Of a stretch of 64,000 nt of DNA, positions 1 through 9,171 are shown in pieces. The DNA comes from Odoribacter sp. AF15-53 (GTDB lineage: Bacteria; Bacteroidota; Bacteroidia; Bacteroidales; Marinifilaceae). Positions within the stretch are counted from its first letter, which is position 1, and each line of letters starts with the position of its first letter. The position numbers were made by a program, and so were the translations under genes. The DNA lies in the NCBI RefSeq assembly GCF_003479425.1, contig NZ_QUHC01000002.1, positions 631,033 to 695,032 of the forward strand, given 5' to 3'. The notes under the pieces were generated by a model, which ran no database searches, was not told where the DNA came from, and saw nothing but the letters and a program-made list of their open reading frames with translations.

Positions 1-236
1 ACACCCTCTTTTAACGAGGAACAACAAAACCCAACCTGCAAAGCGGGATAAAAGAAATAACAAACCTCCTGTATCGCTTTCATCCGAACCCTCTGTTTCA
101 ACTGCAACAAAGACTTCCTGTCCCGGTGATGCCCACATTTAGCACGTACCACGTTTTGATTATTCAAAACGTAAGTTGTCACGTTCCCGACGGAATTCTT
201 CACCCGTCGGAACAAAACAGAATCAAAAATAGCCAT
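1..236 (-). CDS. DUF6266-like protein, C-terminus cut by window edge
   Basis: A reading frame opens with ATG at 236 and stays open to the window start (78 codons seen). Its start, MAIFDSVLFRR followed by VGNVTTYVLNNQNVVRAK and a basic stretch with QLKQRVRMKAIQ, repeats the layout of the next gene upstream: a short G-N-V/T-Y core, then basic residues, then a QLxQRxRxxAIQ helix. I therefore take the two as tandem paralogues of the Bacteroidetes DUF6266 family, whose function is unknown. The gap to the upstream gene is only 7 bp, so they are probably cotranscribed. Weak alternative: a chance frame, but the shared motif argues against it. Confidence 0.7.
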   Translation of the reverse strand, partial: MAIFDSVLFRRVKNSVGNVTTYVLNNQNVVRAKCGHHRDRKSLLQLKQRVRMKAIQEVCYFFYPALQVGFCCSSLKEG

Positions 237-243
237 AATCGTT

Positions 244-885
244 TTATTCTCTGGTTACCTTAAAATATTTACTTGGAGAAAACCGCAACCGATCTCCCGT
301 CCCGAAAAAGCAATACAAGTGAGCCTCCTTCCACGTTTCCCCGAGTAACTCGACCGATGCCCAACAATCTTTCCGGCAAGCCTCAACCCCCGTCAGCATA
401 ACCACCCGGAACGGGTCCGGATCAAAAACAGCGGCAACCAGCAGACGATCGGACGATTGAGCCGCCATCGAAACCGAATTATCCATCCACGAAAACTCTA
501 CCCGTCTCCCGTCGTACCCCTTCATTTCCAAGCAATAGGGCAATTGCTGGCAACCATGCGACAAACGCAACAAGGAATAATCAATAAAATTCTCCTTACC
601 AAAAGCCATGATATTAAAGTGCATGAACAAGTGATAACCGGATCGGCTTTCCTCCTCTTTAGCCGCTAAATCATACACCTCCTTTAACACCCCGACTTTA
701 ACCGATTGATAAAAAGCCTGTATGGCCGGAAACCTCGCCCGTTGCCGTAATTGACTCGCAGTTCGCGGATCAACTACCTTTTCCGGCTTCTTCCGGGCGT
801 AAGTCTTTTTCCCGACCGTGTAAACAATCAAGCCGTCAATCTCCCCTGAACAATTTTTTAACAACGAATCCTCCTGCAGTTCCAT
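244..885 (-). CDS. DUF6266 family protein
   Basis: This is a 213-residue cytoplasmic protein without signal peptide or membrane segment. The N-terminal part (about residues 15-55: SGEIDGLIVYTVGKKTYARK, then a QLRQRARFPAIQAFY helix) matches what I remember of the DUF6266 family, found widely in Bacteroidetes and of unknown function. The rest is a predicted beta-rich region with conserved-looking aromatic residues. The start ATG at 885 is the first in frame. It is followed directly by a second family member (1-236). No RBS or promoter of the usual type is obvious upstream. Family assignment is from memory; function is not known. Confidence 0.75.
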   Translation of the reverse strand: MELQEDSLLKNCSGEIDGLIVYTVGKKTYARKKPEKVVDPRTASQLRQRARFPAIQAFYQSVKVGVLKEVYDLAAKEEESRSGYHLFMHFNIMAFGKENFIDYSLLRLSHGCQQLPYCLEMKGYDGRRVEFSWMDNSVSMAAQSSDRLLVAAVFDPDPFRVVMLTGVEACRKDCWASVELLGETWKEAHLYCFFGTGDRLRFSPSKYFKVTRE

Positions 886-1281
886 AACATGAATTTTTTA
901 AGTTATACATTTCCCCGAACCTTGTCTCGTACATCTCCAGAATTACCCCTGCATCGCTTGTATTTCAACAATTCTCCCCCGTACCACGAATATACAACAC
1001 GAACCCACCGGAATCCAAATAAAAAGGATAAAATCTTCCATTTTATCGAAGATGAATGCAAGATGAATACAAGATAAATGCTTCATGGTGATAATGAACT
1101 ACCCATGACATACAAACGGGATAACAAGCAAATATAGCCCAATCCCGGACATTCCCCGGCCAAAACAAGGATATAACACACACAACACATGTTATCTTCA
1201 CGAAATAACCCGCCCCCCAAATAATGTACCCCTTACTCACATCATCACGAGAATAAACCTCCCGAACACATCATCCCAACG
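886..1281. other. Intergenic region without a credible gene
   Basis: Short frames exist on both strands here, but none has a family signature, a good RBS or a length above about 65 codons. The stretch holds three consecutive 11-bp units at 1051-1081 (GATGAATGCAA, GATGAATACAA, then GATAAATGC). No TAnnTTTG promoter box was found for the DUF6266 pair. Confidence 0.5.
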
Positions 1282-2274
1282 CTACAAGTTCCTAAAAAAT
1301 AAGGCGGTCTCCTCCAACGTGTAAAATTGAAAATCAGGAAAAAGCGACAAAACCTTAGCACTGGAATAACGGGATTTATGCTGGGACGAACGAGCAGTTT
1401 CTTTTGTAAAAGCCGGTTTCTTTCCCGTGAACAAGGCGACAAACGCCAACAACCGCCAAGCCACCCCGGTCATCCACGGACTCATTCGCAAATAAGGCGG
1501 GTGCTTCCCCGCAATTCGGGCAATCACGGTAAACAACTCTTTATAAGAATAATTTCCCCCGCAAAGCACAAAACGTTCCCCCCGAATAGCCCGATCACCC
1601 GCCAAACGAATCATCAATTCGCAAACATCCCGGACATCCACGTACCCGTTCACACCTTCCGTGTAAAAAGGCATCCCTTTCCGGGCTTGCTCGAACAGCT
1701 TGGCACTACTGCGTCCCCGTAAACCCGCTCCTAGTATAATCGCCGGGTTCACGATCACCGCATCCAAGCCCTTACGGATGTATTCCCAAACTATTTTCTC
1801 GGATTCTCCCTTGCTTCCCGAATATAGCGAATGAACGGAACCCGGTACTTCCGGCGTCGTTTCATCAATCACAACTTGCTCATCAGGAGCATCGCCCAAA
1901 GCGGCAATCGAACTCACGAAACACAAACGCACTCCTCGTTCCAGACAAAGCCGACATATATTTTCGGTTCCCCTGATATTGGTTGTCAGAAGTGTATCCC
2001 GATCACTCCCGTTAAAAGAGACCATTGCCGCACAATGGTAAACGGTGTCCACTTTTTCCACAAAAGGATCCACAGATTCCCCATCAAGGACATCCCCAAC
2101 AACCCATCTCACCCGGGACATTACCTCTTCCGGTGAATCAAAATAACACGAAAAGAGAGCCATCGTCTCCTCGGCGTGGCTCTTTTCTCTTCTTAGCGCG
2201 ATGATCGTTTCACCGCGTCGTGCCAAATGACACAACAAATGGCTACCCAGTAACCCGGTAGCCCCGGTTACCAT
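1282..2274 (-). CDS. NAD-dependent epimerase/dehydratase (extended SDR)
   Basis: The protein (330 aa) starts with the Rossmann motif TGATGLLGSH (GxxGxxG) and carries YSGSK, the YxxxK catalytic pair of extended short-chain dehydrogenases, so it probably oxidises/reduces a nucleotide-sugar or similar alcohol with NAD(P). Residues VDTVYHCAAMVSF and FVSSIAALGD fit the family core. I choose ATG at 2274 rather than an upstream TTG at 2283 because it overlaps the OsmC stop codon as TAATG, a common translational-coupling arrangement. The substrate cannot be told from sequence; related proteins include dihydroflavonol-reductase-like SDRs. It is likely cotranscribed with the OsmC gene. Confidence 0.82.
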   Translation of the reverse strand: MVTGATGLLGSHLLCHLARRGETIIALRREKSHAEETMALFSCYFDSPEEVMSRVRWVVGDVLDGESVDPFVEKVDTVYHCAAMVSFNGSDRDTLLTTNIRGTENICRLCLERGVRLCFVSSIAALGDAPDEQVVIDETTPEVPGSVHSLYSGSKGESEKIVWEYIRKGLDAVIVNPAIILGAGLRGRSSAKLFEQARKGMPFYTEGVNGYVDVRDVCELMIRLAGDRAIRGERFVLCGGNYSYKELFTVIARIAGKHPPYLRMSPWMTGVAWRLLAFVALFTGKKPAFTKETARSSQHKSRYSSAKVLSLFPDFQFYTLEETALFFRNL

Positions 2275-2681
2275 TACTGCCAATTAAACACGAAATTTTG
2301 TTTCACATCCGGGTGCAAGCTCAAATGCACGGGGCAAGTGTGAGCCACGCGCTCCAGAATTTTCTTCTCTTTCTCGGAATATCCTTTGGCCGGCATGTTA
2401 AAGATCACGTCGATCTCCGCGATACGACGAGGTTCTGCTGCCATTTTCTTCGTGATCTCGATCTCGGCACCAGCCAAGTCAATCCCGTTATTCTTGGCAT
2501 AAATACCCATGATTGTCATGGCACAAGCGGCCAACGAGGTGGAACACAAATCAGTCGGTGAAAAGGCCTCGCCTTTCCCGTTATTATCTGTCGGTGCATC
2601 CGTGATAATTTTAGTACCGCTCTGTAAATGCGTGCATTCCAAACGCAAATCTCCTAAATATTTTGCTTTTACTGTTGCCAT
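2274..2681 (-). CDS. OsmC/Ohr family thiol protein
   Basis: This 135-residue protein has the two conserved cysteines of the OsmC/Ohr family: one in SLAACAMT (about residue 54) and one in HTCPVHLSLHP (about residue 114). Such proteins reduce organic hydroperoxides or act as related thiol enzymes in the cytoplasm. Its closest flavour seems to be the OsmC subfamily annotated in Bacteroidetes (starting with ATVKAKYLGDLR), not Ohr. The stop codon overlaps the start of the SDR gene, so the two form an operon. A candidate -7 box lies 29 bp upstream of the start codon. Confidence 0.85.
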   Translation of the reverse strand: MATVKAKYLGDLRLECTHLQSGTKIITDAPTDNNGKGEAFSPTDLCSTSLAACAMTIMGIYAKNNGIDLAGAEIEITKKMAAEPRRIAEIDVIFNMPAKGYSEKEKKILERVAHTCPVHLSLHPDVKQNFVFNWQ

Positions 2682-2709
2682 ATCCTATTTCCTTTTATGT
2701 TTAATTCTT

Positions 2710-2717
2710 CAAAGATA
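2710..2717 (-). promoter_or_regulatory. Candidate -7 promoter box for osmC/SDR pair
   Basis: Reading the minus strand gives TATCTTTG, a full match to the Bacteroidetes TAnnTTTG -7 box, 28 bp before the OsmC start. No TTTG -33 element is found at the right distance, so the call is weak. Confidence 0.4.
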
Positions 2718-2893
2718 ATAAATTTCAAATAAAAACACCCATACTCGACAAAATTTGATATTTTTTCGGCAAATCGCGAATTCTAGCACAATTTTTGATA
2801 TTATCCAAGTATCCCTATTGACACTTTTCTTATGCCGGGTGGCTTTTCATATTCCTACCACACCACACACACGACGGAAGCCACCCGGTTCTT

Positions 2894-3244
2894 TCAAAAC
2901 AAATCAATGACTTCCTTTATATATTCGATACGCATCTCCGCCCCAGAGACAAGCACCAAATCAAATCGTATTTCCCGATGGATATTTTTTTGGGTCAGGT
3001 AAGCAGCTCCCGCCAGCTGCAAATTTCTTTTCTTCTTAAAATCCAAAAGCTCGAAAAGCGACACCTTGTCATTCTCACGGGTCTTCACCTCCACCACGAC
3101 AAGCATCTCCCCGTCCAGACACACGAAATCCAATTCTTTGTGTCCGATCTTCCAATTACGCTCTAAAACCGTGTACCCCATATCCAAAAGATACCGGTTC
3201 ACCTTCTCTTCCCCGTATTTACCCAATTCGTTATGCCATGCCAT
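2894..3244 (-). CDS. UPF0102 (YraN-like) endonuclease-fold protein
   Basis: The 116-residue protein contains the UPF0102 pattern: GKYGEEKVNRYLLDMGY, then ERNWKIGHKELDFVCLDGEMLVVVEVKTR, where the E-x-D and V-E-V-K residues form the restriction-endonuclease-like (PD-(D/E)XK) core. Family members are small nuclease-fold proteins of uncertain role. A longer frame starts at 3331, but I choose the ATG at 3244 (MAWHNELGKYGE) because it gives the usual family length of about 120 residues and the extra 29 residues are hydrophobic and unlike the family. It stands alone, divergent from the neighbouring + strand gene. Confidence 0.85.
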   Translation of the reverse strand: MAWHNELGKYGEEKVNRYLLDMGYTVLERNWKIGHKELDFVCLDGEMLVVVEVKTRENDKVSLFELLDFKKKRNLQLAGAAYLTQKNIHREIRFDLVLVSGAEMRIEYIKEVIDLF

Positions 3245-3399
3245 AGTACAGTCTTCCCCCAATTTACAGCCTAAAAAGAGTTCCGCAATGTTATATAAAT
3301 CTAGCATAAAAGCAAAATTTTTTAGCCACAAATCCTATACCCCGTATCGTTTTTGGATTTCAAGTAGTTTATTTCGAGAGAGGTTTATTCAAAAGTAGT

Positions 3400-3430
3400 T
3401 TTGAATTCTGAACCAAAATGCCTATCTTTG
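3400..3430 (+). promoter_or_regulatory. Bacteroidetes-type promoter
   Basis: TTTG (3400-3403), a 19-bp spacer and TATCTTTG (3423-3430) match the Bacteroidetes sigma-ABfr consensus. Transcription should begin near 3437. That places the upstream ATG at 3418 outside the transcript and supports the start at 3457. Confidence 0.8.
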
Positions 3431-3456
3431 TAAGGTTTTTGGGAAAAGTAGTAGTT

Positions 3457-4263
3457 ATGGCTAAAAAAAGAGTTTTATTTATATCTCAAGAGATTGTACC
3501 TTATCTTCCGGAATCCGAAATGGCAAACATCGGAAGATTCCTACCTCAAGGGATACAAGAAAAAGGTAAAGAAATTAGAACGTTCATGCCCCGTTACGGC
3601 TGCATAAACGAAAGACGCAACCAACTTCACGAGGTTATTCGCCTTTCCGGGATGAACTTGATCATCAACGACACGGACCACCCTCTTATTATTAAGGTGG
3701 CTTCGATTCAATCTGCCCGAATGCAGGTTTATTTTATTGACAACGATGATTATTTTCAACGCAAACACACGATCGCCGATGAAAAGGGAGCATTCTTCCC
3801 AGATAACGACGAGAGATCAATTTTCTTCGCGAGAGGTGTTTTCGAAACGGTACGAAAGTTAAGATGGGCTCCCGATTTGATTTATTGTCAGGGATGGTTC
3901 ACCGCATTAGTTCCTCTTTACTTGAAGAAAGAGTATCATGATGACCCTGTATTCTCTAAAACGAAGGTAGTTTTCTCTACCTACAACGACCATTTTGAAG
4001 GGAAACTGGACGACAAATTCGAAGAAAAAGCAATCACGGAAGGAGTAGCCCGTAAAGACGTGGCCTTATTGAAAGACCCGACCTATACCAATATTAATAA
4101 ATTGGCTTTCCAGTACGCGGACGGGATCATTTTCAATCACAAGGACGTGGATGATGAACTTCGCAGTTTTGCCGCAGATTTAAAGAAACCGACCTTGGAA
4201 TACCCGGGCGAACAAAGTTACGTCGAGGCTTATTCCGATTTTTTCGACAAAATAATAGGATAA
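3457..4263 (+). CDS. Glycogen/starch synthase-like protein (GT5 N-terminal domain only)
   Basis: The 268-residue protein starts MAKKRVLFISQEIVPYLPES and continues with features of the catalytic N-terminal domain of GT5 glycogen synthases (QGIQEKGKEIRTFMPRYG; IYCQGWFTALVPLYLK). Full GT5 enzymes are about 470 residues or more with two Rossmann domains; only the first is here. Short Bacteroidetes proteins of this kind are usually annotated as glycogen/starch synthase, but activity without the second, ADP-binding domain is doubtful. The start at 3457 is chosen because the promoter at 3400-3430 begins transcription after the alternative ATG at 3418. A terminator follows at once. Confidence 0.75.
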   Translation: MAKKRVLFISQEIVPYLPESEMANIGRFLPQGIQEKGKEIRTFMPRYGCINERRNQLHEVIRLSGMNLIINDTDHPLIIKVASIQSARMQVYFIDNDDYFQRKHTIADEKGAFFPDNDERSIFFARGVFETVRKLRWAPDLIYCQGWFTALVPLYLKKEYHDDPVFSKTKVVFSTYNDHFEGKLDDKFEEKAITEGVARKDVALLKDPTYTNINKLAFQYADGIIFNHKDVDDELRSFAADLKKPTLEYPGEQSYVEAYSDFFDKIIG

Positions 4264-4271
4264 CAGTACAG

Positions 4272-4304
4272 ACAAGCAGCAATGGTTGTTATGCTGCTTG
4301 TTTT
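4272..4304 (+). terminator. Rho-independent terminator
   Basis: ACAAGCAGCA (4272-4281) pairs perfectly with TGCTGCTTGT (4292-4301), a 10-bp stem with a 10-nt loop followed by TTTT. It ends the glycogen-synthase-like transcript and leaves only about 32 bp before glmS. Confidence 0.8.
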
Positions 4305-4336
4305 CATTAATATAAATCATTTAAACTTAGAAATTT

Positions 4337-6175
<1,839 letters not shown>

Positions 6176-6183
6176 GAAAAAGG

Positions 6184-6411
6184 TCAAAAGTTTATAAAGT
6201 CCATAAGGTCCATAAAGTCATTGACCCTGCGGGCGCTTTTTTAACGGTAGCAGAAGCTACCGGACCTTAACGACAAGCGATACTAAAAAATCCGGAAACT
6301 GGTCATGTTTCCGGATTTTTTTATCGGCAGCATCGCTGCCTTAAGAAAAGCGCCCGCAGGGTCAATGACTTTATAAACTTTATGGACTTTATGGACTTTA
6401 TAGACCTTTCA
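6184..6411. repeat. Symmetric inverted-repeat element between glmS and galE
   Basis: A perfect 29-bp inverted repeat (6212-6240 with 6346-6374, core GACCCTGCGGGCGC) encloses three more hairpins: CGGTAGC/GCTACCG (6245-6262), a 15-bp terminator stem (6285-6321) and GGCAGC/GCTGCC (6326-6340). Outside the arms lie 9-bp repeats (ATAAAGTCC, ATAAGGTCC on the left; several ACTTTATGG-type units on the right) that extend the pairing imperfectly to about 6184 and 6411. The element sits between convergent genes and looks like a palindromic intergenic repeat (REP/MITE-like) built around a bidirectional terminator. Confidence 0.75.
6285..6322. terminator. Bidirectional terminator, glmS/galE
   Basis: AAAAAATCCGGAAAC (6285-6299) pairs with GTTTCCGGATTTTTT (6307-6321) over 15 bp around a 7-nt loop. 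The A/T ends give a U tract on either strand, so it can stop both glmS (+) and galE (-) transcripts. Confidence 0.85.
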
Positions 6412-6415
6412 TCCT

Positions 6416-7432
6416 CTATGCTTCCAGCGTCTTCTGCCACTTCCACGCATTCTTCATCGTCTCCTCAATTGGCGTGGTTGCCTTCCAACCCAGTTCTTCA
6501 TTCGCCAGCGTGGTATCAGCCCATACCTTCTCGATATCCCCCGGACGACGGCCTACAATCTTGTAATTCACCTTTACCCCGGTTGCGTGCTCGAAAGCAT
6601 GAATAATTTCCAGCACGGAAAGAGCCTTTCCAGTTCCGATATTGAAAAACTCGTAATTCTTCTTGTTTTTCCCTTCCAGCAAACGCCGGATAGCCACCAC
6701 ATGAGCTTGAGCCAAATCAACCACATCAATATAATCGCGTAATGGGGAACCGTCGGGCGTGTCATAATCATCACCGAACACGCTTAACTGTTCACGGATT
6801 CCAATTGCCGTCTGTGTCAGGTAAGGTATCAGGTTATTGGGAACCCCGTTGGGCAATTCACCGATAAACGCCGTCGGATGAGCCCCGATCGGGTTGAAAT
6901 AACGCAATGCCAACGCCCTCATCCCCGGTTCCACCCGCATCAAATCCCGGATAATATCTTCGCTCATCACCTTCGTGTTCCCGTAAGGGGATTCAGCCTC
7001 GTGACGGGGAGTCTTTTCAGTTACCGGAAGTACGTCTGCCTGACCGTACACCGTACAGGAAGAAGAGAACACCAGATTCGGCACGTTAAACTCCCGCATG
7101 GCAGACAACACGTTCATCAGCGAATTCAAATTATTATAATAGTATTCCAATGGTTTGCTAACGGACTCTCCCACCGCTTTCAAAGCAGCGAAATGGATCA
7201 CGGCCTTGATATCCACGTGACGGGCGAAAAAGTCCCTCGTGACTTCCCGATCCGTAAGATCAATTTCCTCAAATTCGGGACGGATTCCCGTGATCTTTTC
7301 TATGCCGTCCAACACGTCCAAACTCGAATTAACGAGGTTGTCGGCAATAATTACATCATACCCATTCTTCTGAAGTTCGACCACCGTGTGGGAACCTATA
7401 TACCCGGTACCTCCTGTCACAAAAATTTTCAT
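6416..7432 (-). CDS. galE: UDP-glucose 4-epimerase
   Basis: GalE interconverts UDP-glucose and UDP-galactose (often also the GlcNAc forms) with tightly bound NAD+. The 338-residue length is typical. The N-terminus carries TGGTGYIGSHT (GxxGxxG), then SSSCTVYG, the YGNTK motif (YxxxK) and ALRYFNPIGAHP, followed by the C-terminal substrate-binding part with NIGTGKALSVLE and GRRPGDIEKVWAD. This is the classical GalE set. The gene is monocistronic and convergent with glmS. Upstream, the minus strand reads TTACTTTG, one mismatch from a -7 box, without a clear -33 element, so I do not annotate a promoter. Confidence 0.95.
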   Translation of the reverse strand: MKIFVTGGTGYIGSHTVVELQKNGYDVIIADNLVNSSLDVLDGIEKITGIRPEFEEIDLTDREVTRDFFARHVDIKAVIHFAALKAVGESVSKPLEYYYNNLNSLMNVLSAMREFNVPNLVFSSSCTVYGQADVLPVTEKTPRHEAESPYGNTKVMSEDIIRDLMRVEPGMRALALRYFNPIGAHPTAFIGELPNGVPNNLIPYLTQTAIGIREQLSVFGDDYDTPDGSPLRDYIDVVDLAQAHVVAIRRLLEGKNKKNYEFFNIGTGKALSVLEIIHAFEHATGVKVNYKIVGRRPGDIEKVWADTTLANEELGWKATTPIEETMKNAWKWQKTLEA

Positions 7433-7525
7433 ACACCAATAATTTTATCTGAATTTATAACATTCTGAGTGTCTGTCATAGACACAACAAAGTAAATAAT
7501 AATAATTCAAATTGCCTAAAATGAG

Positions 7526-7556
7526 TTTGAGAACCTTCCGTTTTTTCTTACCTTTG
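7526..7556 (+). promoter_or_regulatory. Promoter placing the start of transcription at the start codon
   Basis: TTTG (7526-7529), 19 bp, TACCTTTG (7549-7556) is a full consensus match. The predicted transcription start (about 7560-7563) coincides with the ATG at 7561, implying a leaderless mRNA. Confidence 0.75.
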
Positions 7557-7560
7557 CCGC

Positions 7561-8268
7561 ATGAATAAATACGTTGAACATATCGAAGAATTGCTCTATC
7601 TACATGATTGCGTGATCGTTCCGGGATTCGGAGGGTTCATTTGTGACTACACATCCGCAACCATTAACGAGAAAACGGGGATGATCGTTCCCCCGGCAAA
7701 ACGGGTCGTGTTCAACAAACATCTGAAACAAAATGACGGGCTTCTGATCGACTGGGTTGCACGTAAGGAACAGATCAATTACGAGAAAGCACAACGACGT
7801 CTGGCTCTGTTTTGCGAGGAGATCAAAGTCCGGTTAAATCAAAAACAAAAAGTCGATTTCGGAAAGATCGGCACCTTCTCGGTAGATCGTCGCTTCAACA
7901 TTATTTTTGAATCCGGGAATTACAACTTCCTGCCGGATGTTATCGGAATGGAGTCCCTGCCCGTTATTACCGCTAAGGGTAAAAAAGCACGCAAAGTAAG
8001 CGAAGAATACATTAACACCGAATCCGGCAACATCGTCACCCGTTTGTTCAAATTCGGACTTTCGGCAGCCGTGATCGCCGGCATTGTGGTGATCTCTCAA
8101 CAAGATATATTCCAGGGAGACGGCACTCAGAACATGACCAACATGCAACCGACCCCGGTTAAGAATCGTACCGTTCAAGTGGAAGAACCCGCCGTGATCT
8201 CTCCCGCTTGTGATTTCGTGGATTTCGATCCGGTTATTGATTTGTCCGGGAAGTCAATCTCACGATAA
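7561..8268 (+). CDS. HU-CCDC81-like membrane protein, short form
   Basis: The first about 135 residues (MNKYVEHIEELLYLHDCVIVPGFGGF..., then KVDFGKIGTFSVDR) match the paired HU-like domains known from Bacteroidetes HU-CCDC81 proteins. A hydrophobic segment near residues 160-178 (LFKFGLSAAVIAGIVVIS) should cross the membrane. In the family this is usually followed by a periplasmic SPOR domain that binds denuded peptidoglycan; here the protein ends after about 50 more residues and no SPOR domain is visible. The ATG at 7561 is the only usable start before the conserved motif. Its 3' end overlaps the convergent pssA gene by 35 bp. Confidence 0.78.
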   Translation: MNKYVEHIEELLYLHDCVIVPGFGGFICDYTSATINEKTGMIVPPAKRVVFNKHLKQNDGLLIDWVARKEQINYEKAQRRLALFCEEIKVRLNQKQKVDFGKIGTFSVDRRFNIIFESGNYNFLPDVIGMESLPVITAKGKKARKVSEEYINTESGNIVTRLFKFGLSAAVIAGIVVISQQDIFQGDGTQNMTNMQPTPVKNRTVQVEEPAVISPACDFVDFDPVIDLSGKSISR

Positions 8269-9076
8269 CGACAATCAGATAGGCAGGGAAAACGATAAAC
8301 AACGCCTGCCATTTCAACAAAACAAATAGCAAGACAAGTATCCCCCAGAACATCCAATTCAATTTTTTCTTGAAATCATAACAAGATATCAGAATATAAA
8401 CAGGAATCATACAAGATAACGCTTTCACACCCCAAACCGCGAAACCAACAAGCACGGCTCCCAAAAAGCAGTACAAAAGACTATTCCCCTTCCAGGAGAA
8501 GCTGGTCAACTTCAACGAAAACATCGGGATTTCACTGATTAACAACACGGCCAACACCAACGCTAAAAGCGCCAACAACCACGGTTTTCCCCACATTCCC
8601 AAGAAGAATGCCTCCTCATGATAGCGAGTAAACACGAGCATCACCCAAAACAAGGCGTTTGAAGGCGTCGGCAAACCGATAAAAGATTGAGTCTGACGCA
8701 CGTCCAAGTTAAATTTAGCCAAACGGTAAGCCGAAAAAGCTGGAATCACCAATGGAACGCACATGAACACCCGTTCCCAAAGCTGAATAGTAGCTATTCC
8801 TCCTTCCCCGTGAACTAAATCGTGAATCAAGAAAAAAGCCAACACAGAAGGAACCACCCCGAAGCTAACCACGTCAGCCAACGAGTCAAGTTCTTTTCCC
8901 ATTTCCGACTTCACGTGTAACAAACGGGCCGCGAAACCATCAAAAAAATCAAATACCATAGCCAAGATCACCAACCACGCGGCAATATACAACTGCCCGT
9001 TAAACGCGGCATAAAGGGCCACCGTTCCGGACGTAACATTCATACAAGTAATCAGATTGGGTATATGTTTCTTCAT
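8234..9076 (-). CDS. pssA: CDP-diacylglycerol-serine O-phosphatidyltransferase
   Basis: The enzyme joins CDP-diacylglycerol and serine to phosphatidylserine, the precursor of phosphatidylethanolamine, at the inner membrane. The CDP-alcohol phosphotransferase motif DGxxAR(x8)GxxxDxxxD is visible as DGFAARLLHVKSEMGKELDS plus LAD, near residues 46-69. The N-terminus MKKHIPNLITCMNVTSG is characteristic of PssA, and seven or eight hydrophobic segments follow. At 280 residues it is longer than the shortest family members but normal for Bacteroidetes. The 3' end overlaps the convergent HU-like gene by 35 bp, so the transcripts may form antisense ends. Confidence 0.92.
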   Translation of the reverse strand: MKKHIPNLITCMNVTSGTVALYAAFNGQLYIAAWLVILAMVFDFFDGFAARLLHVKSEMGKELDSLADVVSFGVVPSVLAFFLIHDLVHGEGGIATIQLWERVFMCVPLVIPAFSAYRLAKFNLDVRQTQSFIGLPTPSNALFWVMLVFTRYHEEAFFLGMWGKPWLLALLALVLAVLLISEIPMFSLKLTSFSWKGNSLLYCFLGAVLVGFAVWGVKALSCMIPVYILISCYDFKKKLNWMFWGILVLLFVLLKWQALFIVFPAYLIVVIVRLTSRTNQ

Positions 9077-9144
9077 CGTATTATACTTTTTATGATCCGA
9101 ACACGAAAATACTTCTTTTTACGATAGATAAACTACATTTTTAT

Positions 9145-9152
9145 TACTTTTG
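9145..9152 (+). promoter_or_regulatory. Candidate -7 box for glycosyltransferase gene
   Basis: TACTTTTG matches TAnnTTTG and lies 19 bp upstream of the ATG at 9172. No good TTTG occurs at the -33 distance, only a T-rich stretch, so the call rests on the -7 box alone. Confidence 0.45.
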
Positions 9153-9171
9153 TTGCAAAATAGTTAGAGAC

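Noticed and set aside
1043..1240. A 65-codon frame on the minus strand in the 886-1281 gap
   Set aside because: It has no family signature, no promoter box or RBS, and includes low-complexity A/T-rich sequence.
4264..4336. glmS ribozyme or riboswitch
   Set aside because: Only about 32 bp remain after the terminator hairpin, too short for the glmS ribozyme, which is not known from this phylum.
8234..8268. Overlap of the HU-like and pssA genes as an error
   Set aside because: Both ends carry family-consistent residues and short convergent overlaps are common; a similar 24-bp one occurs at 27995-28018.
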